Positions 21,387 through 31,274 of a DNA stretch of 64,000 nt are shown here, piece by piece. A program made the translations under genes and the position numbers. How positions within the stretch are numbered: the first letter of the stretch is position 1; each line of letters begins with the position of its first letter. The notes under the pieces are model-generated. The model ran no database searches. It was given only the letters and a program-made list of their open reading frames with translations, and was not told the DNA's origin. The stretch covers positions 56,398 to 120,397 of the forward strand of contig NZ_BBCP01000006.1 in NCBI RefSeq assembly GCF_001316105.1, in the 5' to 3' direction. Source of the stretch: Thermogymnomonas acidicola JCM 13583. GTDB taxonomy: Archaea > Thermoplasmatota > Thermoplasmata > Thermoplasmatales > Thermoplasmataceae.

Positions 21387-21639
21387 GGTTAAAGAGCCAT
21401 TCCACTTATAAATAGGTTGGTCTTACACGCAGGCTCAGAGTTCGGGCATGTCAGGGCAGATATGGCCTTTGGCCACAGTCCCGGGCTGAAACGACCTCTG
21501 AATGGCCCGCATCACATTTATTATGGCCAAAACCTATACAATCTGGCCAGGGGGGGTAAATAGGCGTTTGAACATAATAAGGAAGGAATCGCAGGCTGTC
21601 TCAATATTCGGGGGGGACGCGGGATCTGATCAAAAGGTG

Positions 21640-22671
21640 ATGGGGGGGAGTGGTGGCTATGACATAGTACGTGAAACGATCTCGCAGGTCAGCGAATCCC
21701 TGGCCGGCAAGACAAGGAGAAAGGCATTCTGGGTTGTCGCCAGGGTCCAGGAGGACATGAACCCTCTCATGCTCCATTTCTGCAGGGAGCTCCTCTCCGC
21801 TGGCATAACGCCAGTCTACACTAGGGACTTCTCCGAGGCCTTTTCCGTCGACGGCAAATATGCCTTATTTTCCAGGTACCGGGTGGTCAGGCCGGGGCCA
21901 GGCTGGTGCGGCATGTGTTCGACTCGGAATCCAAGCTGCCGGTGCCAGCTGTCTTCTTCTCCACCCAGGACGTGTGGGCCAGGGCCTTCTCTGCAAACCT
22001 CCTGTACACCTCAAGGCCCTCAGGAAGGGACAGGCGGTACCTTTACCTCCGCATAGCATCAATCCTGTTTGTCACCTCAATAGTCCTGACGGTGGCCCTG
22101 CACTTCTTCCTCCAGCTTTCAAGCGGCCGCCTGCAGTCAAGGGTCTCGTCTGTATCGGATATACTCTCCGTGGGCTTCTTCCTCATCGACCTCACTGCGT
22201 ATTACCTTATGAGCTATTCCATAAGCCTGCTGAGCAGGACGAAGCTCCTCGTGTTCCTCCTCTCCATGCCCGTGTTCGTCATAGTCGTCCTCCAGATCCC
22301 GCTGACAATACTGGGCCTCAACGTGCCCCCTGCCACCCGTTATGTTCATAGAGCCATTCCAGTCTCTACCGCTTGTCTTCTTTGTATTCTACACCCTGAT
22401 CGCCATCACGCTCACAGGCGGGAGGTCATGGGTAATGCCCGTCGCTGCGCTCATCATATATGCCGGCGCAATTACGGCTGTCAGTGGAAACTACATCCTC
22501 TTGCCCGCGCTCTCCATAAGGCACTTGGTCAACGTGTCCTCATCGATACACGGCATGCTACAGCTGGTAACGGTGCTTGTGGCCACCGTTGTGACAACCT
22601 TCCTCCTTGTGTTCTCCATGGTCAGGCAGGGGGAGGCCGCGCGCCCCCCCAGGACGGGCAGTGCACCATGA
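21640..22671 (+). CDS. Membrane protein of unknown function
   Basis: Soluble N-terminal part of about 125 residues (GYDIVRETISQVSESLAGKT, FWVVARVQEDMNPLMLHF, LLSAGITPVYTRDFSEAF) followed by about six transmembrane helices (LYLRIASILFVTSIVLTVAL, ITLTGGRSWVMPVAALIIYA, LVTVLVATVVTTFLLVFSM). I recognise no family. ATG at 21640 has AAAAGGTG in front of it; an upstream in-frame start also exists. Breaks near 21890 and 22330. Upstream, 21406-21639, contains only promoter-like A+T patches (AATTGTAT-type sequence is absent; CATTTATTATGG at about 21514). Confidence 0.5.
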
Positions 22672-22747
22672 CCGCTATGGAGTGTCTATGCAAAATATTC
22701 AACTAGAATAAAAGCACAATGTAAAATACTCATATAAAACCGGAAAA

Positions 22748-22775
22748 AGTGATCGTGAGGGTCCCGGGGATCACT
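22748..22775. promoter_or_regulatory. Inverted repeat AGTGATC/GATCACT before lipA
   Basis: AGTGATC at 22748-22754 and GATCACT at 22769-22775 are perfect 7-base arms separated by 14 bases, 85 bases before lipA. The same two heptamers occur in opposite order before the MFS gene at 29577. It could be an operator for the oxoacid dehydrogenase operon or a terminator hairpin of the preceding gene. Confidence 0.35.
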
Positions 22776-22859
22776 GAATTGAGAAAAATATACATGCAGG
22801 GGGGGCATTTTTCAGTAGGCTGAACGATAGATTAGAATATACAGAGTGCATACGTACAC

Positions 22860-23717
22860 GTGAAACCGGAATACGCAAAGGTATACATCCCAGGCGGTGA
22901 GAATTATGCCCACATAAAGAAGACGCTCAGGAGCAGGGCGCTCTTCACTGTGTGCGAGGAGGCCAGGTGCCCCCCCAACATCGCGGAGTGCTGGGACAGC
23001 GGCACCGCCACCTTCATGATCATGGGCGGCATCTGCACCAGGGGATGCCGCTTCTGTTCCGTGACGCACGGACACCCCCCCATGCCACTTGACCCCCCCG
23101 ATGAGCCCAGGAAGGTGTACGAGAGTGTCATTGCCATGGGCCTTGACTATGTCGTCATAACTTCTGTGGACAGGGACGACCTGCCTGACCAGGGCGCATC
23201 GCACTTCGCGAGTGTCATAAGGGAGGTGAAGAAGACCGGTGCAGTGGTTGAAGTCCTGATACCAGACTTCCAGGGGGGGAGGGAGGATCTCCTGGACATC
23301 GTGATCGATGCGCAGCCGTCCGTGATCGCGCATAACATAGAGACCGTGGAACGCCTCACTCCTTCAGTGCGTGACAGGAGGGCATCATACAGGCAGTCTC
23401 TCCACGTGCTCCGCTACATCAAGGAGAGGTCGGGCATAACCACGAAGTCGTCTATAATGCTTGGCCTGGGAGAGACAGATGAGGAGGTTGAAAGGGCCCT
23501 GGACGACCTCCGCCAGGCGGGTGTCGACATAGTGACCATAGGCCAGTACCTAAGGCCGAGCAGGAGGCAGATGCCCGTGGTGGAGTACAGCAGCATGGAG
23601 CGCTTCAGGAAAATGGAGAGGGTTGCGTATTCCAAGGGTTTCTCTTACGTTGCATCCGGGCCGCTGGTCCGCTCTTCATACAGGGCGGCAGAGGCCTGGG
23701 TATCCAGGAGGTATTGA
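22860..23717 (+). CDS. lipA: Lipoyl synthase
   Basis: Radical SAM enzyme that inserts two sulfurs into octanoyl chains bound to E2. The auxiliary-cluster motif CEEARCPNIAEC (C-x4-C-x5-C) and the radical SAM motif CTRGCRFC (C-x3-C-x2-C) are both present, with DYVVITSVDRDDL, FNxH-like ANNIETVERLTPSVRD region (HNIETVERL) and KSSIMLGLGET downstream. 285 residues, normal. GTG at 22860. The frame is intact, but four runs add a residue each: CPPNI (22970-22976), HGHPPMP, DPPDEP and QGGREDL. It heads the operon of the 2-oxoacid dehydrogenase complex that it serves. Confidence 0.93.
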   Translation: MKPEYAKVYIPGGENYAHIKKTLRSRALFTVCEEARCPPNIAECWDSGTATFMIMGGICTRGCRFCSVTHGHPPMPLDPPDEPRKVYESVIAMGLDYVVITSVDRDDLPDQGASHFASVIREVKKTGAVVEVLIPDFQGGREDLLDIVIDAQPSVIAHNIETVERLTPSVRDRRASYRQSLHVLRYIKERSGITTKSSIMLGLGETDEEVERALDDLRQAGVDIVTIGQYLRPSRRQMPVVEYSSMERFRKMERVAYSKGFSYVASGPLVRSSYRAAEAWVSRRY

Positions 23718-23719
23718 AC

Positions 23720-24752
23720 ATGTCAGAGGTTGTGAGTGAGCAGGAGGAAAAGGAACTCTTCGTGAGGGCGTACAGCGCGATGGTCCTGGGGAGGACGCTG
23801 GACAAGAAGATAATGACTGCGCAGAGGCAGGGCCGTGTGGGCTTCTATGTGCCGTCGATGGGGGGGCAGGAGGCCACGCAGGCTGGCCTCGGCATGGCAT
23901 TACGTCCAGAGGACAGGGTCTTCCAGTATTACAGGGACATCACCCTGATGATATACCGGGGTGTTGACATAGATATTATCCTAAACCAGATATTCGGGAA
24001 CGCTAGGGACCTGGCAAAGGGGGGAGGCAGATGCCGAGCCACCTGATGGCCACCGAGGGCAACTTCTTCTCTGTCCCGAGCCCGGTGGGAACCAACCTGC
24101 CCCCCCTTGCTGTTGGCTCTGCCTATGCCAGGCGCTACAGGAAGCTTCCCGGCATAGTCGCAGCAACGTTCGGCGATGGGGGGGCATCGTCCACACCCGA
24201 CTTCCACGCTGCAATGAACTTTGCCTCCGTCTACAACCTTCCAGTCCTCTTCGTCTGCGAGAACAACCGCTGGGCCATATCTCTTCCATACGAGAAGCAG
24301 TCGAAGGTAGAGGTATGGAAGAAGGCCGAGGCCTACGGCATGCCTGGTGCGAAGGTAGATGGCAACGACTTCATAAGGACATACAGGGTCTGCAGGGAGG
24401 CGGTCGAGTACGTGAGGTCCGGGAGGGGGGGGCCGTACCTGGTGGAGGCTGTCAGTTACAGGATGGGCCCGCACTCCACATCTGACGACCCGAGCAAGTA
24501 CAGGGATAACGCCATTGAAGAGGGGGGGAGCGACCAGGACCCCCTTGTCATTGCGGAGAAGAGCCTCATAGCCTTAGGGTACATAACAAAAGAGAAGTCC
24601 GAAAAGCTATGGGAGGAGGCCAAGAAACTGGTCGACTCTAGGTTCGAGGAGCTTGAAAAGGTACCGGCCCCCCAGAGCCGAGGACGCTCTTCGATGACGT
24701 CTACAAGGAGATGACCTGGAACCTGAAGGAGGAGATGGAGGAGATACTATGA
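23720..24752 (+). CDS. 2-oxoacid dehydrogenase E1 alpha subunit
   Basis: Thiamine-diphosphate-dependent decarboxylase subunit: [19 protein letters not shown], the cap [20 protein letters not shown], the TPP motif [17 protein letters not shown] and NNRWAISLP, and the phosphorylation-loop region [16 protein letters not shown]. About 345 residues. Closest to the branched-chain-type E1 found in Thermoplasma; the exact substrate (branched-chain 2-oxoacids, pyruvate) is not decided by sequence. ATG at 23720, three bases after lipA. Breaks: 24019-24024 (6 G, 4 fits) and 24668-24673 (6 C, 4 fits). The stop overlaps the E1 beta ATG. Confidence 0.88.
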
Positions 24753-25722
24753 TGATGAACATGGTTCAGGCCATAAACTCCACTCTGGACCAGAGGATGG
24801 CAGGCGATGACAGGATAGTGATACTGGGCGAGGATGTTGGCAGGGACGGCGGCGTCTTCAGGGTCACCGACGGGCTCCAGGCCAAGTACGGCCCTGAGAG
24901 GGTCATAGACACTCCACTGGCAGAGCTTGGCATCGTGGGAATGGCAATAGGCATGGCTCTGGAGGGCCTCAGGCCGGTGCCGGAGATACAGTTTCAGGAC
25001 TTCATATACACTGCGTTCGACCAGATAGTGAACCAGATGGCCAAGATCAGGTACAGGACTGGCGGGGGGGCGAACAGTGTGCCCCCCCTGGTACTCAGGA
25101 CGCCAGTTGGTGGAGGCATAAAGGGCGGGCTCTACCACTCACAGAGCGGCGAGTCATATTTCGTCCACACAGCCGGCCTCACGGTGGTGAGCCCATCGAA
25201 CCCCTACGATGCGAAGGGCCTCCTTAACTCCTCGCTCGACCTCGACGACCCCGTGATCTTCCTGGAGCCCAAGCGCCTCTACAGGTCGCAGAAGGTGGAG
25301 GTGCCGGAGGAGGAGTTCAGGGTGCCACTGGGTAAGGCGGGTGTCCTCAACACTGGCGATGATGTGTCCATAATAACCTACGGCTCGATGGTTCCCACGG
25401 TCATGGCCACGGTGAAGGGGGGGGCAACATAAACGCGGACGTCATCGATCTCAGGACGCTGTGGCCCCTGGATATAGAGACGATCATATCGAGTGTGAAG
25501 AAGACTGGGAGGGTCGTGATAGTTCACGAGGCCCCCAGGACGTTGGGCCTCGGTGCAGAGGTCTCTGCCCTGATTGCGGAGAGGGCAATAGAGTACCTCT
25601 ATGCACCGATAGTCAGGGTGACTGGGCCGGACACGCCGTTTCCATACAGGCTGGAGGACATCTACCTTCCAAACGAGAGGAGGATACTGGCAGCAATAAA
25701 GAGGGTAATGGAGTTCAGGTGA
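24749..25722 (+). CDS. 2-oxoacid dehydrogenase E1 beta subunit
   Basis: Partner of E1 alpha: [76 protein letters not shown] and [15 protein letters not shown] are typical of the family. About 320 residues. ATG at 24749 overlaps the E1 alpha stop (ATGA). One frame break at 25417-25424 (8 G, 6 or 3 fits), after which [20 protein letters not shown] continues. The run at about 25068-25074 adds one Gly, and 25081-25087 adds one Pro (NSVPPLVLR). Confidence 0.9.
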
Positions 25723-25726
25723 CAGC

Positions 25727-26902
25727 ATGTACGAGTTCAGGCTACCGGACATAGGGGGGGAAGGCGTATCTGAAGGTGAAATAGTGAAGTGGCACGTCAG
25801 GGAAGGAGACCGCATAAGGAAAGACCAGGACATGGTAGAGGTCATGACTGACAAGGTCACAGTCAAGATACCCTCTCCTATCGAAGGAGTGGTGAAATCG
25901 ATAAAGTACCCTGAAGGCTCTGTGGTGAAGGTCGGCACAGTCCTCATAGAGATAAGCACGGAAGGCGAAGTGGCGTCTCCTAAGCCGGCGGAGGCAAAGG
26001 AGGCCCGTGAGGTGCCGGTGCAGGTACAGAGGCCAGCAGGGGGGGCCACCCGTGTCCTCGCCTCGCCAGCGGTGAGGCGCATCGCCCGGGAGAGGGGGGG
26101 CATAGACCTCACTGTGATCAAGGGATCGGGGGGGCCGAACGGCAGAGTGACACTTGACGACCTCAGGGCAGCGGAGAGTGCTAGGGCCACAAGAAGCGAG
26201 ACTGCAAAAGTGAGCACTCAAATGGTTACTGCTGAGGAGGATCAGATCCTCGAAATAAGGGGGGGTCTCAGGCGCCTCATATTCGAGAAGATGTCCAAGG
26301 CCAAGAGTGAGATGCCCCCCCACTTCATGGTCAGCGAGAGGTTCGACGTGACCCACCTCAAAGCGATAATAGACGACCTCGGGAAGAGGGGCAGCAGGGT
26401 GACATACACGTCAATGTTCATAAAGGCAGTGAGCGTGGCCCTCAGGGACTACCCGTACCTGAACGCGATATACGACGAGGCGAACAGGAGGTACCTGCTG
26501 AAGAAGAGGTACAATATAGGCATGGCGGTTGACACGGAGCAGGGCCTCACAGTGGCCGTGGTGAAGGACGCTGACAGGAAGAGCATCATGCAGATAGCAA
26601 GCGAGGTCAGGGACCTAGCGGAGAGGGCAAGGAAGGGCCAGCTGACACTGGAGGAGGTGCAGGGATCAACTTTCACAGTATCGAATGTTGGCAGCATAGG
26701 TGGCCTCTTCTCCACACCCATAATAAACTACCCTGAGGTCGCAATACTTGCCATGCACAGGGCATTCCAGGAAGGAGAGCGCTTCTTCATGTACTGCTCT
26801 CTCTCCTGCGACCACAGGCTCATAGACGGTGCCATGGCCACAAGGTTCCTGATAAGGCTCAAAGAGCTCATAGAGAACCCGTACCTCTTCATGGTGGTCT
26901 GA
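25727..26902 (+). CDS. Dihydrolipoamide acyltransferase (E2)
   Basis: Intact 391 residues. Lipoyl domain 1-75 with the lipoylated Lys in VMTDKVTVKI (about residue 43); peripheral-subunit binding domain about 108-143 (LASPAVRRIARERG, GSGPNGRV after repair); catalytic domain from about 180 with the DHRLIDGA active site near residue 365. It transfers the acyl group to CoA and forms the core of the complex. Starts four bases after E1 beta. The runs at 25754-25760, 26039-26045, 26094-26100, 26128-26134 and 26316-26322 each add one residue to conserved motifs; the first turns PDIGEG into PDIGGEG. Confidence 0.93.
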   Translation: MYEFRLPDIGGEGVSEGEIVKWHVREGDRIRKDQDMVEVMTDKVTVKIPSPIEGVVKSIKYPEGSVVKVGTVLIEISTEGEVASPKPAEAKEAREVPVQVQRPAGGATRVLASPAVRRIARERGGIDLTVIKGSGGPNGRVTLDDLRAAESARATRSETAKVSTQMVTAEEDQILEIRGGLRRLIFEKMSKAKSEMPPHFMVSERFDVTHLKAIIDDLGKRGSRVTYTSMFIKAVSVALRDYPYLNAIYDEANRRYLLKKRYNIGMAVDTEQGLTVAVVKDADRKSIMQIASEVRDLAERARKGQLTLEEVQGSTFTVSNVGSIGGLFSTPIINYPEVAILAMHRAFQEGERFFMYCSLSCDHRLIDGAMATRFLIRLKELIENPYLFMVV

Positions 26903-28236
26903 TGCCGGAATACGATGCGGTGATAATAGGCGCCGGGCCTGGGGGTTATGCTGCAGCCATAAGGCTCGGCCAGAAGGGCAAGAAGGTAGCCCTGGTTGAG
27001 AAGGACAGGATAGGCGGGGAGTGTCTTAACTACGGGTGCATACCGTCAAAGGCACTCATAGAGATGGCCAACTCGATCCACTACCTTAGATCGCTGCCTG
27101 GCGTTAGCCTCGACCTCAGGATCGACATGGAGAGGTGGCAGGAGTGGAAGTGGAACATGATCAGGCGCCTCACCGGCGGCGTCGAGGTACTATGCAGGTC
27201 ATACGGCGTGGAGATCGTGCAGGGCGAGGCCAGGATAGTGGACAGGAACACTGTCACAGTGGGGGGGGAAGGACACTGTCGTGCAGCAACCTCATAATAG
27301 CAACAGGCTCCTCTCCTGTGAAGTTGAGGGGGGGAATGGAGTGGGCGATGCACAACAGGGAAGTCCTGGACATGAAGCGCATCCCTGAGAGCATAATCAT
27401 AGTTGGCGGTGGCTACATAGGCATAGAGATCGGAACGGCACTTTCCAAGCTTGGGTCGTCTGTGACAATAGTGGAGATGATGCCTCTGTGCTACCTGGAG
27501 TGGACAGGGAGATCGTGAAGCTGGTGGAGAGGCGCCTATCTGAGCTCAGGGTGAACGTATACACAGGCAGGAAGGTCGCATCTGCGGTTAAGGAGGGCAG
27601 GGTGAAGGCCACGCTCGACGACGGAACGGTGCTGGAGGCAGAGGAACTCCTGGTCACTGTGGGCAGGACCCCCCCGAACACACAGGCTTCGGCCTCGAGA
27701 ACCTGGGCCTCAGGATGGACGGCAAGTTCATATGGACGGACAGCAGGAAGAGGACTTCCGTGGACGGTGTATGGGCAATAGGCGACGTCACAACGGGCCC
27801 CATGCTGGCCCACAAAGCATATTATGAGGCCGATGTTGTTGCCGATAATATATGCGGAGTTGACACCGTGGTGGACTACAGAGCCATGCCCTTCGTGATA
27901 TTCAGCGACCCCCCCGAGGTCGCCTACACTGGCGCTCTTGAGGGCAGGGCAACATCCATCCCGCTGGCCGCCAATGGCAGGTCGCTGGGCCTGAACGAGA
28001 CCACAGGTGCTTACAGGCTCTACTTCGACGAGCAGGGGGGAACATCAACGGTGGAGCCATAGTGGCCCCCCCACATGCCTCGGAGATGATATCCGAAATA
28101 TCGCTGGCTGTTGAGTCTGGCTCAACGCATGGACATAGGCCTGACGATACACCCGCACCCAACGGTCTCGGAGGGTATAAAGGAGAGTGCGGAGGAGCAG
28201 TATGGAAAGCCACTCCACTTCAAACCTCGCGGTTGA
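26902..28236 (+). CDS. lpdA: Dihydrolipoamide dehydrogenase (E3)
   Basis: FAD/NAD disulfide oxidoreductase: GAGPGGYAAAIRLGQKGKKV, redox-active GGECLNYGCIPSKAL (two Cys), IIVGGGYIGIEIGTALSKLG for NAD, and the C-terminal HPHPTVSEGI with the catalytic His. About 445 residues. ATG at 26902 overlaps the E2 stop (TGATG). Breaks: 27261-27268 (8 G), a loss around 27478 (MMP-x-LPGVDREIV), 27669-27675 (7 C, 5 fits: GRTPEHTGFGLE), 28035-28040 (6 G, 4 fits), and about 28112, where GC stands for what is probably GGCC (STAMDIGLTIHPH). The end overlaps lipB by about 35 bases. Confidence 0.88.
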
Positions 28237-28883
28237 CCTTGGCACAGTCGAATACAGTTACTGCCACTCCATCCAGAGAAACCTCGTCTCACTCAGGAAG
28301 GAGGGGGGGAGGGTCGGCAACACGATCCTCTTCTGCGATCATGATCCTCCAGTGTACACGATAGGCAGGAAGGCGGAAAGGTCGAACTACTCCGGCGTAG
28401 ATGTGATAGAGGTGGAGCGGGGGAGGCGACGTGACGTACCACTGCAAAGACCAGATAGTGGCCTACTACGTCTTCAGCGTTATGCGTGAGGGGGAGGAGG
28501 GACGTTGGCCTCCTTATCAGATCCGTGGAGCAGTCGGTCATAGACGCCTGGAGGACCAGGGCATACATGCCTACAGGGGATCGGAACCGGGCATCTGGGT
28601 GTCAGGCAGGAAGGTTTGCTCCATAGGCCTTGCGATAGATGGGGGGGAAGTGAGCTTCCATGGCTCTGCACTGAACACATCGGAGGCTGCAATGAATGGA
28701 TTCTACAGGATCAACCCCCCCTGCGGCCTCTCGCCATCCGTGATGGGCTGGGTTAGCGTGGACAGAAAGCTCTACATACAGTCAGTCATCAGGTCCCTGG
28801 GCCCCCCCATGTATGGCCCCTTCAGGCTTGTGGACAGGGAGGAGTTCCTCCAGGGCCTGGGCCTCAGTCCCCTTCCTTCCTGA
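28202..28883 (+). CDS. lipB: Octanoyl/lipoyl transferase LipB
   Basis: Transfers octanoyl groups to the E2 lipoyl domain. Visible motifs: FCDHDPPVYTIGRKAE, RGGDVTYHCKDQIVAYYVF, GIWVSGRKVCSIGLAI (the active-site Lys), FHGSALNTSEAAMNGF and NPCGLSPS (the active-site Cys). About 225 residues. ATG at 28202, inside the end of lpdA. Breaks: 28419-28423 (5 G, 4 fits); then 28490-28494 (5 G, 4 fits) is compensated near 28551 (CC, CCC fits), so about 20 residues read in a wrong frame. The last 20 bases overlap the convergent adenosyltransferase gene. Confidence 0.85.
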
Positions 28884-29464
28884 ACCTCCATATCCTCTCG
28901 GTTATCCCGAGCCTCCTGTTGCTTGCCAGTGCCATCATGAAGAGGAGCGAGGAGAGCCTGTTCAGGTACGCTAGTATGGTGCCTTCGAAGCCCAGCTCCG
29001 TCCTTAGTGAGACAGCGAGCCTCTCAAGCCTCCTCACGACCGTCCTGCATATGTGCAGGGAAGTTGCCTCCTCTGACCCGTCCGGCACCACGAATAGGTC
29101 GATCCTGCCTATCTCCTTCCTGTATTCCAGCGTCCTCTCCTCCAGCCAGTCAACCCTAGACCTGTCGATGTGCCTTCCGGCCCCCCTCGCTCGTTATTTC
29201 TTCTCCTATTGTGAACAGGTCTTCCTGAACCGTCCTGAGGTCCTGCCTGATATCTTCCCACCTGGTCTTGACCGTTGCGAAGCCTATGAACGATATTGTC
29301 TCGTCTATCGTTCCCTCAAGGTTTATCAGGGAAGAGGACTTTGCGACCCTCTTCCTCGACCCAGTGTCTGTCTCTCCCTGGTCTCCTCTCCTCGTGAACA
29401 CGTTGGGGGGGTTAGGGTGGCCCCCCCTGTGATAACCTTTGCCTATGCGTACCTGCAGGACCAT
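28864..29464 (-). CDS. ATP:cob(I)alamin adenosyltransferase, PduO type
   Basis: Converts cob(I)alamin to adenosylcobalamin. N-terminal ATP motif TRRGDQGETDTGSRKRVAKS, then ETISFIGFA, and the C-terminal helix signature CRTVVRRLERLAVS with NRLSSLLFMMALASN. About 195 residues. ATG at 29464. One break at about 29180-29184 (5 C on the plus strand), which separates SEGGRKAHRQV from the correct GRHIDRSRVDWLEERT. Divergent from the MFS transporter across about 110 bases containing TATA-like sequence. Confidence 0.85.
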
Positions 29465-29539
29465 TTTCCCGTATACTATATAGTGTACACCAACTCTAAA
29501 TACTCAAAGTGGCTATATAGGTGGATATAGAATATAGTG

Positions 29540-29568
29540 GATCACTTATTACCCTTAACAGTGATCAC
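29540..29568. promoter_or_regulatory. GATCACT/AGTGATC inverted repeat in divergent promoter
   Basis: GATCACT (29540-29546) and AGTGATC (29560-29566) face each other 13 bases apart; the second arm is part of an 8-base palindrome GTGATCAC (29561-29568) that ends 8 bases before the MFS start at 29577. Position suggests an operator or leader element. The same heptamers, in reversed order, precede lipA. Confidence 0.4.
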
Positions 29569-29576
29569 ATACTGTA

Positions 29577-31009
29577 ATGGAGTTAGGGTCAAGGGAGTTG
29601 CTTGATAAGTATGACAGGTCTGGCATAACCCGCCTCCACCTAAGGATGGTCTTCATATCCGGCATGGGCTTCCTGACAGACGCCTATGACCTTTTCGTCC
29701 TCAGCACGGCCCTGCCAATCCTGGTATCGTTTTTCGGAATAACGGCTTCGCACAACATCTTCAGCTCAGCCCAGGTCTCCTTCCTGGGGCTCCACATCTC
29801 ATCTGTCACACTGGAGGAGGGCCTTCTTGGCTCCATCGCACTCTTCGGCGCTTTCATCGGTGCTTCGTATTCGGCAGGATGGCGGACAGGTTCGGGAGAA
29901 AGGTCATGTATGTTGTCGACCTGTCCATAATGACCGCATTTGCCCTCATTTCCGCTTTCTCAAGCAGTGTCCCCATGCTGATGGCCTCAAGGTTCTTCCT
30001 GGGCATGGGCATAGGTGGTGACTACCCTGTCAGTTCCACGCTCATGAGCGAGTACTCCGGCATAAGGCACAGGGGGGGCAAGCTGGTATCCATGGTATTT
30101 GCCATGCAGGGCTTCGGCCTCCTCCTGGGTGCCATGGTCGGTGTGCTTAGTGTGGCCTTCCTGCCCCTCGGTGTGGCTTGGAGGGTCATGCTGGGGGGGC
30201 AGGGGGGGCGGTACCGTCTGCGGCCGTAATATACTTCAGGTCAAAGGTTGACGAGACGCCCAGGTTCAGGGTAGTTTCGTCTGAGCGCCCCCGAGGCCAG
30301 GGAGAAGGTAAGGCTCAGCAGGTACTGGCTTCCAATACTCGGCACAGCGGGCAGCTGGTTTCTCTTCGACATGGCATTTTACGGGACATCTATAAACAAC
30401 GGCCTCGTCCTCTCCTACCTGGGATACGGCACAGTCGTGGGCAACATAAGGGCCACTATACTGAACATAGCAATAGGCAACGCCCTCATCGCCTCTGTGT
30501 TCTCTGTGCCGGGGGGGTACTGGATCGCTGTGGGCACCATAGACAGGGTCGGCAGGAAGACGTTGCAGTGGCTCGGGTTCTCTGTGATGGCAGCTGTCTA
30601 TTTCATCATTGCTACGCACTACAGGGGACTCTTGGACGCAATATACATGTTCATAGCGCTCTACGGTGTTTCATTCTTGTTCGGTAACATCGGGCCAAAC
30701 ACCACCACGTTCATACTCCCAACCGAGCTTTTCCCAACAGAGATAAGGACCACGGGGCACGGGATAGCCTCAGGATCTGCCAAGTTCGGCGCTGGCCTGT
30801 TCACGCTCATGCTTCCTTCCATAATGGCCTCCATGGGAGTTCCGAACCTCATGCTCATTCTTGGCTCCATATCTGTGGCAGGCATGGTACTGACGCTGTT
30901 CGCGATAAAGGAGACAAAGAACGAGAGGCTGGAGGAGACGTCGAGCCTTTCAGGTTACGGCATCCTTGCATATGGAAAGAGCACTGCCACGAAGACAGGC
31001 AAGAAATAA
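29577..31009 (+). CDS. MFS transporter, phosphate/sugar:H+ symporter-like
   Basis: About 475 residues, twelve helices. Conserved MFS features: GFLTDAYDLFVLSTALP at about 25-42, GRMADRFGRKVMYVVDL after helix 2, and GNIGPNTTTFILPTELFPTE in the second half (the PETKG-type half is IKETKNERLEE). The paralogue at 53738-55162 shares GTAGSWFLFDMAFYGTSINN. Substrate could be phosphate, a sugar or an organic acid; the neighbouring rhamnose genes make a sugar or acid plausible, but that is inference. Breaks near 29866 (CVFGRMAD), 30194-30208 and 30285. Confidence 0.8.
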
Positions 31010-31274
31010 CCAACAGTGCCTGTTCTCTGCATGGAATCTAAAGTTCCTCCAGAGACATGTTGAACTAGATCATTTCTCTTATGAAATGCACCCATAGTTT
31101 CTTTAAGGCAGGCAGTCCCTCATTCAAGATTCTGCCCGCTCTTAACTGAAAACACTTTCATAGTTGCAGCTCTACGCCAGGCAATACTGTTCTTAATACC
31201 TCTCTTTTTAAAATGGGATCTGGCGACGCGCACACCTAAGTACATATTAGTTTGGACTGTTATTAATATATTTC
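31010..31274. other. Intergenic stretch, no gene seen
   Basis: 265 bases of lower G+C than the flanks. CTTTTTAAAATGGG at about 31204-31217 and TATTAATATATTTC at about 31260-31273 look like promoter sequence for the transporter at 31275. I see no RNA gene or repeat. Confidence 0.4.
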
